Assembly (NCBI GenBank): GCA_017993835.1
Contig: JAGOLX010000037.1
Span: 1 to 60,925, forward strand
DNA length: 60,925 bases
Direction: 5' to 3'
From: Phycisphaerae bacterium
GTDB lineage: Bacteria; Planctomycetota; Phycisphaerae; Sedimentisphaerales; Anaerobacaceae
The notes beneath the pieces are model-generated. The model searched no databases and was not told where the DNA came from. It saw nothing but the letters and a program-made list of their open reading frames with translations. The first letter of the stretch is position 1; every line of letters starts with the position of its first letter. This document shows positions 43,687-51,897 of this stretch, piece by piece. A program made the translations under genes and the position numbers.

Positions 43687-44001
43687 TCAATGGGCATGGC
43701 TCGCAACGCGGTGCGTCGTCGTGCTGTACTTGTAGGCGGTTCCAAACGGACACGCCGGGACACCGTCCGGGAAGTAGTTCGGATCGGTCGTCACCGCGGT
43801 GAGCCGCCGGGGCCAAGCCCCCTCGTCTGCATAGTACAGTTCGATCTGGGAATTGATCAGGTCCACGTTCGTCTCGCACGCGTTGATCTTCGCGTTGGTG
43901 GCCCCGCTGATCATCCGCGGCACCGCAATCGCAGCCAGCGCCCCAAGGATCATCACCACGACCAGAAGCTCCACCAGCGTAAACGCTTTTTTGCCGTACA
44001 T
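43687..44001 (-). CDS. gspG: Major pseudopilin (GspG-like)
   Basis: This 104-residue protein starts at 44001 after GGAGG; a longer frame has no ribosome binding site. MYGKKA precedes FTLVELLVVVMILGALAAIA, the prepilin signature with Glu at +5, but with Ala instead of Gly at the cleavage position. A conserved helix and short C-terminal beta domain follow (INSQIELYYADEGAWPRRL, YFPDGVPACPFGTAYKY). This short form with PDGVPACPFG is common in planctomycete and Lentisphaera-type clusters. It should be the major subunit of the filament. Confidence 0.9.
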   Translation of the reverse strand: MYGKKAFTLVELLVVVMILGALAAIAVPRMISGATNAKINACETNVDLINSQIELYYADEGAWPRRLTAVTTDPNYFPDGVPACPFGTAYKYSTTTHRVASHAH

Positions 44002-44040
44002 TCTATCTATCCTCCTTACAGTTTCGTTCACCTTGAGAGA

Positions 44041-44094
44041 TCAGGACTCCTATCGGCAGGAAGCCCCCGGGACTTTACCGCTCCCCCGCCGGGG
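44041..44094 (-). promoter_or_regulatory. Possible structured leader before gspG
   Basis: Between gspF and gspG the transcript could form CCCCGGCGGGG, then either GGGAGC/GCUUCC or UUCCU/AGGAG stems, which share bases and so exclude each other. The segment GUAAAGUCCCGGG partly resembles the core of c-di-GMP-I riboswitches (GCAAAGCCxCGGG), but the rest of that consensus is not found. I treat it as an unassigned RNA candidate. Confidence 0.22.
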
Positions 44095-45291
44095 TCATTT
44101 CAAACAGGCCATGTAATCGAACATGGGCAGGTACACGCCCATCAGGATCAGACCGATAACCAAACCCATGACAATAGTCAGCGCGGGTTCGAGCTTCACC
44201 AAAAGGGAGGCGGCCAGACGGTCGGCGTCTTTGTCCAGGAGGTCCGCTGCCTTGGCGAGCATCTCGGGGAGAACCCCCGCCTCCTCGCCGGAAGCCACGA
44301 GCTGAATCACCATCGGGGGGAAGATCGCGTGCGTTCGAAACGACTTGGCGACCGGGTGTCCCGTCCGAATCGCCTGCTGCAGTTCGGCCGTGATGCGGGA
44401 CATCTCCTCGTTTCGGGCCACCTGGCCCGCCGCCGCCAGGGCGTCGATGATCGGGACGCCCACAGAGATCAACATGCCGAACGTCCGGATGAACTGCGAG
44501 ACGAGAATCAGGCGGCTCAACGGGCCGATCAAGGGCATCTGCATCTTCCATCGGTCCCAGTAAATCCGCGCCCGCGGGTCCTTCAGCAGGCGCCGCGCCC
44601 CCAGCACGAGACCTGCGATCGTCGGGAGAACCAGCCACCACCTCGTCCGCAGCACCGTGCTCACGGCAACCAGCGCCTGCGTCGGGCCGGGCAGCTCGAC
44701 GTGCAGCCGCGAGTATAGTTGGGAGAACATGGGCACGACGAAGATCAGCAGGGAGATCACCACGAGCGAGCAGACCACGCCCACCACCATCGGGTATACG
44801 AACGCGGCCCGGGTCTTCTCCTGAAGCTCGACCCGCTTCTCCAGGTATCGGGCGCTGGCGTCGAGCGACTGGGTCAGTTTGCCCGAAGACTCGCCCGCGT
44901 CGATCATGCCGAGGAAGAAATCCGAGAAGACGCCGCGATGCTCCTCGAAGGCGGTCTTGAGACTGGAGCCCGACTCCACCCGCCGGCGAACATCGGCCAG
45001 GATTGACTTGAACGCGTCGTTCTCCGCCTGCTCTTCGAGGATCTGCAGACAGCTCGTGATGGACAGCCCCGCGGAGCACATGCCGCCAAACTTGTAGGCA
45101 AAGGAGGCCACCTCACGAGGCCGAACGCGCCCGTGGGCTCGCGAAGGACCGCGTTGCCGGCGCGCCTGGACCAGGACGTATCCGAGCTTGACGAGCTCGC
45201 TGCGCAGCGCCCGGACGTTTCCGACGTTCGTATAGACGCTGCGAACCTCGTTGCCCGCCATGTCCCGTGCTGTGTACTCGTAGACGGCCAT
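44095..45291 (-). CDS. gspF: Type II secretion / type IV pilus inner-membrane platform protein
   Basis: This 398-residue GspF/PilC protein starts at an ATG overlapping the ATPase stop as TGATG. Two repeated GspF domains (about 65-190 and 270-390) contain the blocks FAYKFGGMCSAGLSI, MIDAGESSGKL, VSQFIRTFGMLISVGVPI and QLVASGEEAGVLPEML. Three membrane segments lie near 168-190, 215-235 and 365-390. It anchors the ATPase and passes rotation to pseudopilin assembly. The length is typical of the family. Confidence 0.96.
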   Translation of the reverse strand: MAVYEYTARDMAGNEVRSVYTNVGNVRALRSELVKLGYVLVQARRQRGPSRAHGRVRPREVASFAYKFGGMCSAGLSITSCLQILEEQAENDAFKSILADVRRRVESGSSLKTAFEEHRGVFSDFFLGMIDAGESSGKLTQSLDASARYLEKRVELQEKTRAAFVYPMVVGVVCSLVVISLLIFVVPMFSQLYSRLHVELPGPTQALVAVSTVLRTRWWLVLPTIAGLVLGARRLLKDPRARIYWDRWKMQMPLIGPLSRLILVSQFIRTFGMLISVGVPIIDALAAAGQVARNEEMSRITAELQQAIRTGHPVAKSFRTHAIFPPMVIQLVASGEEAGVLPEMLAKAADLLDKDADRLAASLLVKLEPALTIVMGLVIGLILMGVYLPMFDYMACLK

Positions 45292-46994
45292 CAGTCGCTC
45301 TTGAGATCCACCACGCGCGTCAACTCTTCAATGGTTGTCGAACCGCGGACCACCTCATCCAGTGCGTTGGTCCGCAACGTCTTCATCCCTTCCTTGGTCG
45401 CCTGTTCCTTGAGCAGGCTGTCGCCGGCGCCGTCGAGAATCATCCGACGGATCTCGTGGGAGACAGGCATGATTTCGTAGATTGCCTTCCTGCCTTTGTA
45501 GCCCGTCCGATAGCAATAGGGACAGCCTTGGCCGCGGGACAGGCTGGTCACGGCCCCCGGCTCGATCCGGCCCCGGAGCAGATCCTGCTCGTGCGGCTCG
45601 GGGTCATGGGCCTGCCTGCATCTCGGGCAGATCACGCGAACGAGCCGCTGCGCCACGGCGCCCAGGAGGGCCGAGGCCACCAGGAACGGCGGAATCCCGA
45701 TGTTGACCAGTCGGGACACGGCTCCCGCCGCGTCGTTCGTGTGCAATGTGCTCAGAACCAGGTGGCCCGTCAACGCGGCGCTGATCGCAATTTCCGCGGT
45801 CTCCAGGTCTCGGATCTCACCGATCAGGATGATGTCCGGGTCCTGCCTCAGGATGCTCCGCAGCGCCGAGGCGAAGGTCAGCCCGGCCGCGGGTTTGATC
45901 TGGACCTGGGTGATGCCGGGCAGACGGTACTCGACCGGGTCCTCGACCGTCACGATGTTCCGCTGGAGCGTGTTCACGAGTTGCAGGACCGAGTAGAGCG
46001 TGGTCGTCTTGCCGCTGCCGGTCGGACCGGTAAGCAGAAGCATGCCGTACGGATTGGCCGTCAGCTCGCGGAATTTGCGGTTGTCGTCCGGAGAGGTCAC
46101 CACCTGGTCCAGCGACCAGCGGCTCGCGTTCTTGTCGAGGATCCGCAGCACGATCTTCTCGCCCCCCACCGAGGGCAGCGACGACACGCGAAGATCGTAT
46201 TCCTGCCCCTCGTGGCGAAGCGTGATGTGCCCGTCCTGGGGAATCCGCTTCTCGGAGATGTCCATCTGGGCCAGGATCTTGATGTGCGAGATCACCTCGG
46301 CCTGGGCGGAGAGAGGGACATCCACCGCGCGACGGAGCATGCCGTCCACGCGGTATCGGACGCGAAGCTCGTTCGTCTGCGGCTCGATGTGGATGTCGCT
46401 GGACCGGGCGTCGATGGCCCCTCGAATGACGGACGCGACCAGCTTGGTGATCGGGTCGTCACCGCCCGCGAGGGGACCCGCGGATTCGTCACGCGGTGCA
46501 TCCGCATCCCGCCCCGGATCGCCCTTGAGACGCATCGAGGCAATCGCCTGCTTCGTGACGTTGGCGACGTCGAAATGATAGTGGATCGCCTGCTGCACCG
46601 CGTGCGGGGTCGCCGCCGCGGGGACGACGCGGTAACCGGTTTTGAGCTCGATCTCGTCGCGGGCCCGCAGGTCCAGCGGCGCGCTCATCGCCACAACCAA
46701 CTGCTGGCCGTCCCGTTTGAGCGGGATCGCGCTGTAGCGATTGGCCACCTCGTGGGAAATCAGATGTGCGATGATCGGGTCGATCATCTCGGGCGACAGG
46801 TTCACGAACTCGAACTGGTGGACCGAGGCAACCGCTCGCGCAAGCTGCTCCTCATCCACCAGTTTCTCGTGTTTGAGCAGCGTCAGCAGAGTCTCTCCGG
46901 TCTGTTTGCACTTCTCCGCGAGAGCCTCGATCTCGGCGGAAGACACCGCCTTCTCCTTCACGAGGAACGCGATTATCGGGTCGCCATCGTTCAC
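45291..46994 (-). CDS. gspE: Type II secretion / type IV pilus assembly ATPase
   Basis: The 567-residue hexameric ATPase powers pseudopilus assembly. A GTG at 46994 has GGAG seven bases upstream and is preferred to the GTG at 47012. An N-terminal GspE-N (MshEN-like) region spans about 10-145, where some relatives bind c-di-GMP. Walker A is GPTGSGKTTTLYS (about 323-335), Walker B is IILIGEIRDLETA, and the His box is LSTLHTNDAAGA. Two Cys pairs, CPRC and CPYC, form the zinc site near the C-terminus. It is the first gene of the cluster, and the cluster promoter should lie in 46995-47150. Confidence 0.96.
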   Translation of the reverse strand: MNDGDPIIAFLVKEKAVSSAEIEALAEKCKQTGETLLTLLKHEKLVDEEQLARAVASVHQFEFVNLSPEMIDPIIAHLISHEVANRYSAIPLKRDGQQLVVAMSAPLDLRARDEIELKTGYRVVPAAATPHAVQQAIHYHFDVANVTKQAIASMRLKGDPGRDADAPRDESAGPLAGGDDPITKLVASVIRGAIDARSSDIHIEPQTNELRVRYRVDGMLRRAVDVPLSAQAEVISHIKILAQMDISEKRIPQDGHITLRHEGQEYDLRVSSLPSVGGEKIVLRILDKNASRWSLDQVVTSPDDNRKFRELTANPYGMLLLTGPTGSGKTTTLYSVLQLVNTLQRNIVTVEDPVEYRLPGITQVQIKPAAGLTFASALRSILRQDPDIILIGEIRDLETAEIAISAALTGHLVLSTLHTNDAAGAVSRLVNIGIPPFLVASALLGAVAQRLVRVICPRCRQAHDPEPHEQDLLRGRIEPGAVTSLSRGQGCPYCYRTGYKGRKAIYEIMPVSHEIRRMILDGAGDSLLKEQATKEGMKTLRTNALDEVVRGSTTIEELTRVVDLKSD

Positions 46995-47062
46995 AGAGCA
47001 TCTCCAGGGCACTATGCCACCGGGGACTTATCGACAAATCCGCGGGGACACGTTAGATTGAC

Positions 47063-47083
47063 GATTTGCGATTTGTGATTTAC
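47063..47083. repeat. Three tandem heptads (GATTTGC, GATTTGT, GATTTAC)
   Basis: These degenerate heptads lie in the divergent gap between gspE and the DUF1080 gene. Similar AAATC-type short repeats occur at 52777-52850. They may be regulatory, or simply low-complexity intergenic DNA. Confidence 0.45.
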
Positions 47084-47150
47084 CATCTGGCGAATGGGCA
47101 TATAGATGGCAGATGGCAAGGAGTCGATTCTGAAGGATGGAGGTCCGATC

Positions 47151-47894
47151 ATGACGAGCCGACTGAGACTGCTGATGTGCGTTGCTGCGACGTTGTTGTG
47201 CGGGCACCATTCCGCACGGGCCGCAGACATCTTGCAGGTGCGCGATCTGTTCAACGGAAACGACCTTTCCGGCTGGGTCAACGTCAATACCGCGGAGAAC
47301 ACCTGGACGGTTCAGGACGGCACGCTGATGTGTACGGGCCAGCCCATCGGCGTCCTCCGCACGGACCGCCAGTATGAGAACTTCATCCTGCAACTGGAAT
47401 GGAAGCACCTGACGGCGGGCGGCAACTCCGGCGTCTTCGTCTGGAGCGAGGGGTCCGTGCCGGAGGGAAAGCGACTGCCCACAGGCATGGAGATTCAGAT
47501 CCTGGAACTGGAGTGGGCGGTCCAGCACAACCAGACCGATGCCTACGTCCACGGCGAGGTCTTCCCCACCGGCAACAACACGACCGTGCCGGACAACCCC
47601 CGCGGCCCGCGCAGCAAATCCGCCGAGAATCGCTGCAAAGGCAAGGGCGAATGGAACCAATACACGATCGTCGCCGTCGATGGCGTCATCAAGCTGTCCG
47701 TGAACGGCAAGTTCGTCAATGGCATCCGCAACGCGTCCGTCAAGAAAGGCTACATCTGCCTGGAGTCCGAGGGGGCGCCGATCCACTTCCGCAATATCCG
47801 GATCATCGAACTGCCGCCGGGCATCACAGCCCCGGAGCAGGCGGCGCCGCTTGTCGAAGAGGCGAAGAGCCCCCAGAAGGAGGCAAGCAAATGA
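47151..47894 (+). CDS. DUF1080 / 3-keto-disaccharide hydrolase-like protein, secreted
   Basis: The 247-residue protein starts at 47151 after GGAGG. Its signal peptide ends SARAA. The DUF1080 (3-keto-disac_hyd) jelly-roll fold shows DLFNGNDLSGW, ENTWTVQDGTLMC, FILQLEWKHL, GNSGVFVW, GMEIQILELEW, GEWNQYTIVAVDG and ESEGAPIHFRNIRI. Characterised members cleave 3-keto-glycosides by elimination and hydration. It opens a four-gene plus-strand unit with an exported oxidoreductase that could make such 3-keto sugars. Its stop overlaps the next start as ATGA. Confidence 0.92.
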   Translation: MTSRLRLLMCVAATLLCGHHSARAADILQVRDLFNGNDLSGWVNVNTAENTWTVQDGTLMCTGQPIGVLRTDRQYENFILQLEWKHLTAGGNSGVFVWSEGSVPEGKRLPTGMEIQILELEWAVQHNQTDAYVHGEVFPTGNNTTVPDNPRGPRSKSAENRCKGKGEWNQYTIVAVDGVIKLSVNGKFVNGIRNASVKKGYICLESEGAPIHFRNIRIIELPPGITAPEQAAPLVEEAKSPQKEASK

Positions 47895-49375
47895 GCGTAT
47901 TGCCCAAAGGAACCAGTCACAGTCGCCGGCTCTTCCTGGGCGGCGCCGCGGCCACAGTCGGCTTGCTCGCGTTGCGACGCATCCGATCCGTCGCGGCACA
48001 GCCGCCCGCCCAGGCCAGTCCCGAGGACCGCAAACGCATCGAAGAGGCAATTCCCGCCAAGGCCTTGGTCACGCCGCATAAGCCCCGACGGTTGCTGATC
48101 TTCGACCTGAACGTCGGCTACGGCGGGCACGGCTCCATCGCCGCCGCGAACACCGCGTTCACTCTGATGGGCGCCAAAACAGGGGCATTCGAGACGACCA
48201 TCAGCAGAGACCCCGCGGTATTCGAGGCCGAGAGCCTCAAGCAGTTCGACGCGGTGTTCTTCAACAACACCGTCGGCAACTGCTTCGAGGACCCCGCGCT
48301 TCGCCGGAACCTGGTCGAATTCGTCTACTCCGGCGGTGGGCTCATGGGCGTGCACGGCACCTCGGTCGCCTTCACGAAATGGCCCGGCGCGATCGAGGAC
48401 TGGCCCGAGTTCGGCATCATGATCGGTGCTCGCGGCGCGAACCATCGCGCCCCCGACGAACATGTCTTCATCAAGCTCGACGACCCCACGCACCCGGTCA
48501 ACCAAGTCTTCGGCGGTCAGGGCTTCGATTATCGCGACGAGTTCTTCCGCGTGCACGAGCCCTACTCTCGCGATCGCGTGCGGGTGCTCCTGAGCATCGA
48601 CACGGAGAAGACGGACCTCCAGCAAGGTCCCGGCTACGGGAAGCTCGAACGAGCCGACAACGACTTCGCACTGGCCTGGGTCCGCGGCTACGGTCGAGGC
48701 CGGGTTTTCTACTGCGGCTTCGCGCACAACCCCTACATCTTCTGGGACCCCAAGATGCTCCAGTTCTACCTGGCGGCGACCCAGTTTGCCCTGGGCGACC
48801 TGCCAGGCCCGACGACACCGAGCGCCAAGCTGACGCCGGCCGTCCGAGCGCAGGAGCAACTCGGCTGGCGACTGAATCTCGTGGCCGCCGAGCCGGGGGA
48901 ATCGACGTTCTTCGAGACCATCGACAAGGCCAGCGAACTGGGTATGTTGTACGTCGGCGGCAACAATCGACAGAAGATCAGTCGCGATATCCTCAGGGAG
49001 TTCGATGACCGGCTGACCACCGAGGAGATGCAGCAGATTCGACTCAAGCTGGACGACGCAGGGGTTCGCCTGCTCACCTATCACGTGGACGCGATGCCCT
49101 CCGACAGCGCAGGCCAGCTGAAGATCCACAAATTTGCCTGGAAGATGGGCGTCGAGGCCGTCGTCGCACCGGGGACGAGGATCGCACTGGAAGGCCGACT
49201 ACCCGAGATCGTCAACCTGGACAAGCACGCGCGCGTCAAAGGCATCGATTGGTTTCTCGACGAGACGCGCCGGCAAGAGCAGGGTCCCGCGATCTTCTGC
49301 GTCGAATCCGGCGACGACGAATTGGAGCGAACAATCGAGACTTTCAACAAGGCTGTGGCCAAGCCGACCTTATGA
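47891..49375 (+). CDS. Tat-exported ThuA-like domain fused to partial sugar-isomerase-like domain
   Basis: The 494-residue protein has a Tat-like leader (HSRRLFLGGAAATVG). Residues about 60-300 form a ThuA-like class I amidotransferase-type fold (LIFDLNVGYGGHGS, DAVFFNNTVGN, GGLMGVHGTSVAF, DEFFRVHEPYSRD, GRVFYCGFAHN). Residues about 320-494 resemble AP-endonuclease-2/sugar phosphate isomerase barrels (GWRLNLVAAEPGES, LDDAGVRLLTYHVDAMP), but only about 175 residues remain of the usual 270 or so. The ThuA family is linked to 3-keto-trehalose metabolism. Stop/start overlaps tie it to both neighbours. Confidence 0.85.
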   Translation: MSVLPKGTSHSRRLFLGGAAATVGLLALRRIRSVAAQPPAQASPEDRKRIEEAIPAKALVTPHKPRRLLIFDLNVGYGGHGSIAAANTAFTLMGAKTGAFETTISRDPAVFEAESLKQFDAVFFNNTVGNCFEDPALRRNLVEFVYSGGGLMGVHGTSVAFTKWPGAIEDWPEFGIMIGARGANHRAPDEHVFIKLDDPTHPVNQVFGGQGFDYRDEFFRVHEPYSRDRVRVLLSIDTEKTDLQQGPGYGKLERADNDFALAWVRGYGRGRVFYCGFAHNPYIFWDPKMLQFYLAATQFALGDLPGPTTPSAKLTPAVRAQEQLGWRLNLVAAEPGESTFFETIDKASELGMLYVGGNNRQKISRDILREFDDRLTTEEMQQIRLKLDDAGVRLLTYHVDAMPSDSAGQLKIHKFAWKMGVEAVVAPGTRIALEGRLPEIVNLDKHARVKGIDWFLDETRRQEQGPAIFCVESGDDELERTIETFNKAVAKPTL

Positions 49376-49389
49376 TGAGGTATAGCCAT

Positions 49390-50790
49390 ATGACACAAGA
49401 CAGACATGCCGGACAGTGCTCGCGACGTCGGTTCATCCAACGGACAACGGCGGTTTCCGGCGCGATTGCGGTTCCGTGGATCGTTCCTTCTTCGATATGG
49501 GCAAGCCAGGGCAATGCCGCTCCGAGCAACCGGATCACTGCGGGATTGATCGGCAACGGATGCATGGGAAGCGGGCATCTGCGTCGGCTCGCCGGTGACC
49601 CGGAGATCCAGGTGCTCGGCGTCTGCGACGTAGATCGCGTGCGGCGGGACGCCGGCAAGCAGCATGTTCAAGAGACGTACGCCGCTCGCTATCCCGGCGG
49701 CGCGTACCAGGGTTGCACCGCCTATAACGACTACCGCGAGTTGCTCGCTCGTCCGGACCTCGACGCAGTCGTGATCGCCACGCCAGATCACTGGCACACG
49801 ATGCAGTCCGTCCACGCGATGGAAGCGGGCAAGGATGTCTATTGCGAGAAGCCGATCTCTGTGACCATCCACGAGGGCCGTCGACTGGTGGAAGTGGCCC
49901 GACGGTACGGCCGGGTCTTCCAGACGGGGACGCAGTACCGTTCCATCTCGACGATCCGCGAGGTCTGCAACTTCGTTCGGTCCGGCGGGCTCGGCCAGGT
50001 CAAATCGGTCTTCACCCTCTGGCAGAAGATCGGGAACCACCTCGGCGTCAACTCGTACGTGCCCGAGGACTTCGCCCTGCCCATCGAGCCCGTGCCGGAG
50101 GGATTGGACTGGGACCTCTGGGTGGGTCCGGCCCCCTGGCAGCCGTACAACAGCGCCTATCACAGGAACCCGATTCCCGGCGTGGTGCCCTGGTGCTTCC
50201 ATGAGAGTTTCGGAGCCGGCGCAATCACGTGGTATCATTCGCACGCCGCCGACGTCATCCAGTACGCGCTGGGCATGGAGAACAGCGGCCCGGTCGAGAT
50301 CATCCCCCCGAGCACCGGCCAATTCCCGACGCTCACGTGCCGATACGCCAACGGGACGCTCCTGCACCTCGTGGACAACTGGAACATGATCAAGGACGTG
50401 TACAAGGCTGTCCCTGCGACCGCTCGCATCGAAGGCAACTTCGGCGGCGTCTTCGTCGGCGAACGGGGCTGGGTCACCTCGCTCAGCACGGGCGGCCAGA
50501 TCGAGGGCGGTCCCGACGACCTCTTCGAGCGGATGAAGCTGACGACCCGCGACGTGAACATCGGCGACAACAACCACCACGAGAACTGGTTCGACTGCAT
50601 CCGCACCCGGCGGCAGCCCAGTTGCAGCGAGGAGATCGGGCATCGCGGCGCGTCCCTGGGTCACCTCAGCATCATCGGATACAAGGTGGGGCAATCCCTC
50701 ACGTGGGACCCCGTCACCGAGCGATTCCAGGGCAACGACGCAGCCAACCGCCTGCTCGGCCGCTCGATCCGGAGCCCCTGGCGCCTGTGA
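49390..50790 (+). CDS. Tat-exported Gfo/Idh/MocA oxidoreductase
   Basis: The 466-residue protein starts at the ATG at 49390 with GAGG upstream; in-frame ATGs at 49372 and 49375 overlap the previous stop and are possible. Tat leader: CSRRRFIQRTTAVSG. Rossmann start AGLIGNGCMGSGH, acidic CDVDRV, catalytic Lys in CEKPISVT. C-terminal domain blocks are DLWVGPAPWQPYNSAYH and HSHAADVIQYALGM. Like the paralogue at 23099-24535 it probably oxidises a sugar hydroxyl in the periplasm. Between ThuA and PmoA-like genes it likely supplies the keto intermediate for the DUF1080 protein. Confidence 0.92.
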   Translation: MTQDRHAGQCSRRRFIQRTTAVSGAIAVPWIVPSSIWASQGNAAPSNRITAGLIGNGCMGSGHLRRLAGDPEIQVLGVCDVDRVRRDAGKQHVQETYAARYPGGAYQGCTAYNDYRELLARPDLDAVVIATPDHWHTMQSVHAMEAGKDVYCEKPISVTIHEGRRLVEVARRYGRVFQTGTQYRSISTIREVCNFVRSGGLGQVKSVFTLWQKIGNHLGVNSYVPEDFALPIEPVPEGLDWDLWVGPAPWQPYNSAYHRNPIPGVVPWCFHESFGAGAITWYHSHAADVIQYALGMENSGPVEIIPPSTGQFPTLTCRYANGTLLHLVDNWNMIKDVYKAVPATARIEGNFGGVFVGERGWVTSLSTGGQIEGGPDDLFERMKLTTRDVNIGDNNHHENWFDCIRTRRQPSCSEEIGHRGASLGHLSIIGYKVGQSLTWDPVTERFQGNDAANRLLGRSIRSPWRL

Positions 50791-50811
50791 CCAAGGAAGA
50801 CAGGAGGACAT

Positions 50812-51882
50812 ATGAACACCAGAGAAACACATACAGCAACCGCGCTCTTGGCGGCACTACTGATGGCCGTCGTTATCACTTCTGCGCAGGGCGCTTCGCC
50901 CGACGTGCAGGCGAAGATCGAAACCGACAAGGTCGTCGTCACGGCAGACGGGAAGCTCTTCACCTGCTACAAGTTCAGCCAATCGCAGAAGTACCCATAC
51001 TTCTGGCCGGTCATGGGACCGGTGTCGGGCCAGTCCGTCACGACCGAGACCTCCGAACCCTATCCGCACCATCATTCGCTGTTCTTCGGCTGCGACCGCG
51101 TCAATGGCGGCAACTACTGGCAGGACGTCAACGCGCGAGGTCAGATCCTCTCGCAGGGCCCGAAGATCGTCGAGTCGTCAAACGGCAAGGCGGTCTTCAC
51201 AGACGAATGCCTGTGGAAGCAGCCGGGCAAGGAGCCCATCATCCGCGACCGTCGTCGCATCACGATCACCGCGCCCAGCGACAGCCTGCGACTCATCGAC
51301 TTCCAGATCACGCTCGAACCGCTGACCGACATCCGCATCCTCAATACGAATCACTCGCTGTTCTCGGCGCGCGTCGTACCCGAACTGGCGGTCAACGCGG
51401 GCGGCACGCTGATCAACGCCGAGGGCAACACAGGCGAAAAAGGCACGTTCAACGTCGCATCGCCCTGGTGCGACTACTCCGGCGCCCGCAACGGCCTGAC
51501 CGAGGGCATCGCGATCTTCCAGCACCCGAGCAATCGCTGGTATCCATCCAAGTGGTTCACTCGCGACTACGGATTCTTCTCGCCCACGCCGATGAACTGG
51601 CTCGAAGGCGGCCAGCTCGACCTGCCCAAGGGCGGGAAGCTCTCCCTGAGTTACCGCGTCGTCGTCCACAGTGGAGACTCGCAACAGGCGGGCATTCCGG
51701 CCTTGTTCGACGCCTACAAGCAGACCGCCAAACCCCTGCAATCCGCGGCGGTTCCGATGGAACGCATCCGCGTGTCCCAGGACGGACGCAGCTTCGTCAA
51801 AGAGACCGGCAGCCGGTACACGCCGTGGGGTTTCAACTACGACCACGACGAGAACGGCCGGCTCATGGAAGACTACTGGTGA
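50812..51882 (+). pseudogene. PmoA-like (DUF6807) + GH5 fusion, 5' part ending at an in-frame TGA
   Basis: From an ATG after AGGAGG, 356 codons run to TGA at 51880-51882. A signal peptide is followed by a PmoA/DUF6807 domain (about 35-315) with YPHHHSLFFGCDRVNGGNYW and NTNHSLFSARVVPELAVNAG. Then the first strand of a glycoside-hydrolase barrel begins (GSRYTPWGFNYDHDENGRLM). After the TGA the same frame continues without another stop to 52776 and supplies the rest of that barrel. I read this as one gene broken by a nonsense mutation, or less likely a recoded or miscalled codon. TGA is a normal stop elsewhere in the window. The PmoA domain may still be made. Confidence 0.75.
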
Positions 51883-51897
51883 AGAGAATGGCCCAAG

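Noticed and set aside
44041-44094. Confident c-di-GMP riboswitch
   Set aside because: Only a 13-base core resembles the consensus and the GNRA-containing stem and receptor are not found, so it is kept as a low-confidence RNA candidate only.
45267-47078. A 603-codon plus-strand frame antisense to gspE
   Set aside because: The minus-strand gene has Walker A/B and zinc motifs; the antisense frame has none and is a codon-bias shadow.
47063-47083. Short heptad run as a CRISPR or VNTR locus
   Set aside because: Only three imperfect heptads are present; too short to be either.
51880-51882. TGA read as a sense codon across the genome
   Set aside because: Many adjacent genes use TGA as a true stop within ATGA/TGATG overlaps, so wholesale UGA reassignment is not supported. 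A single-site event remains possible.
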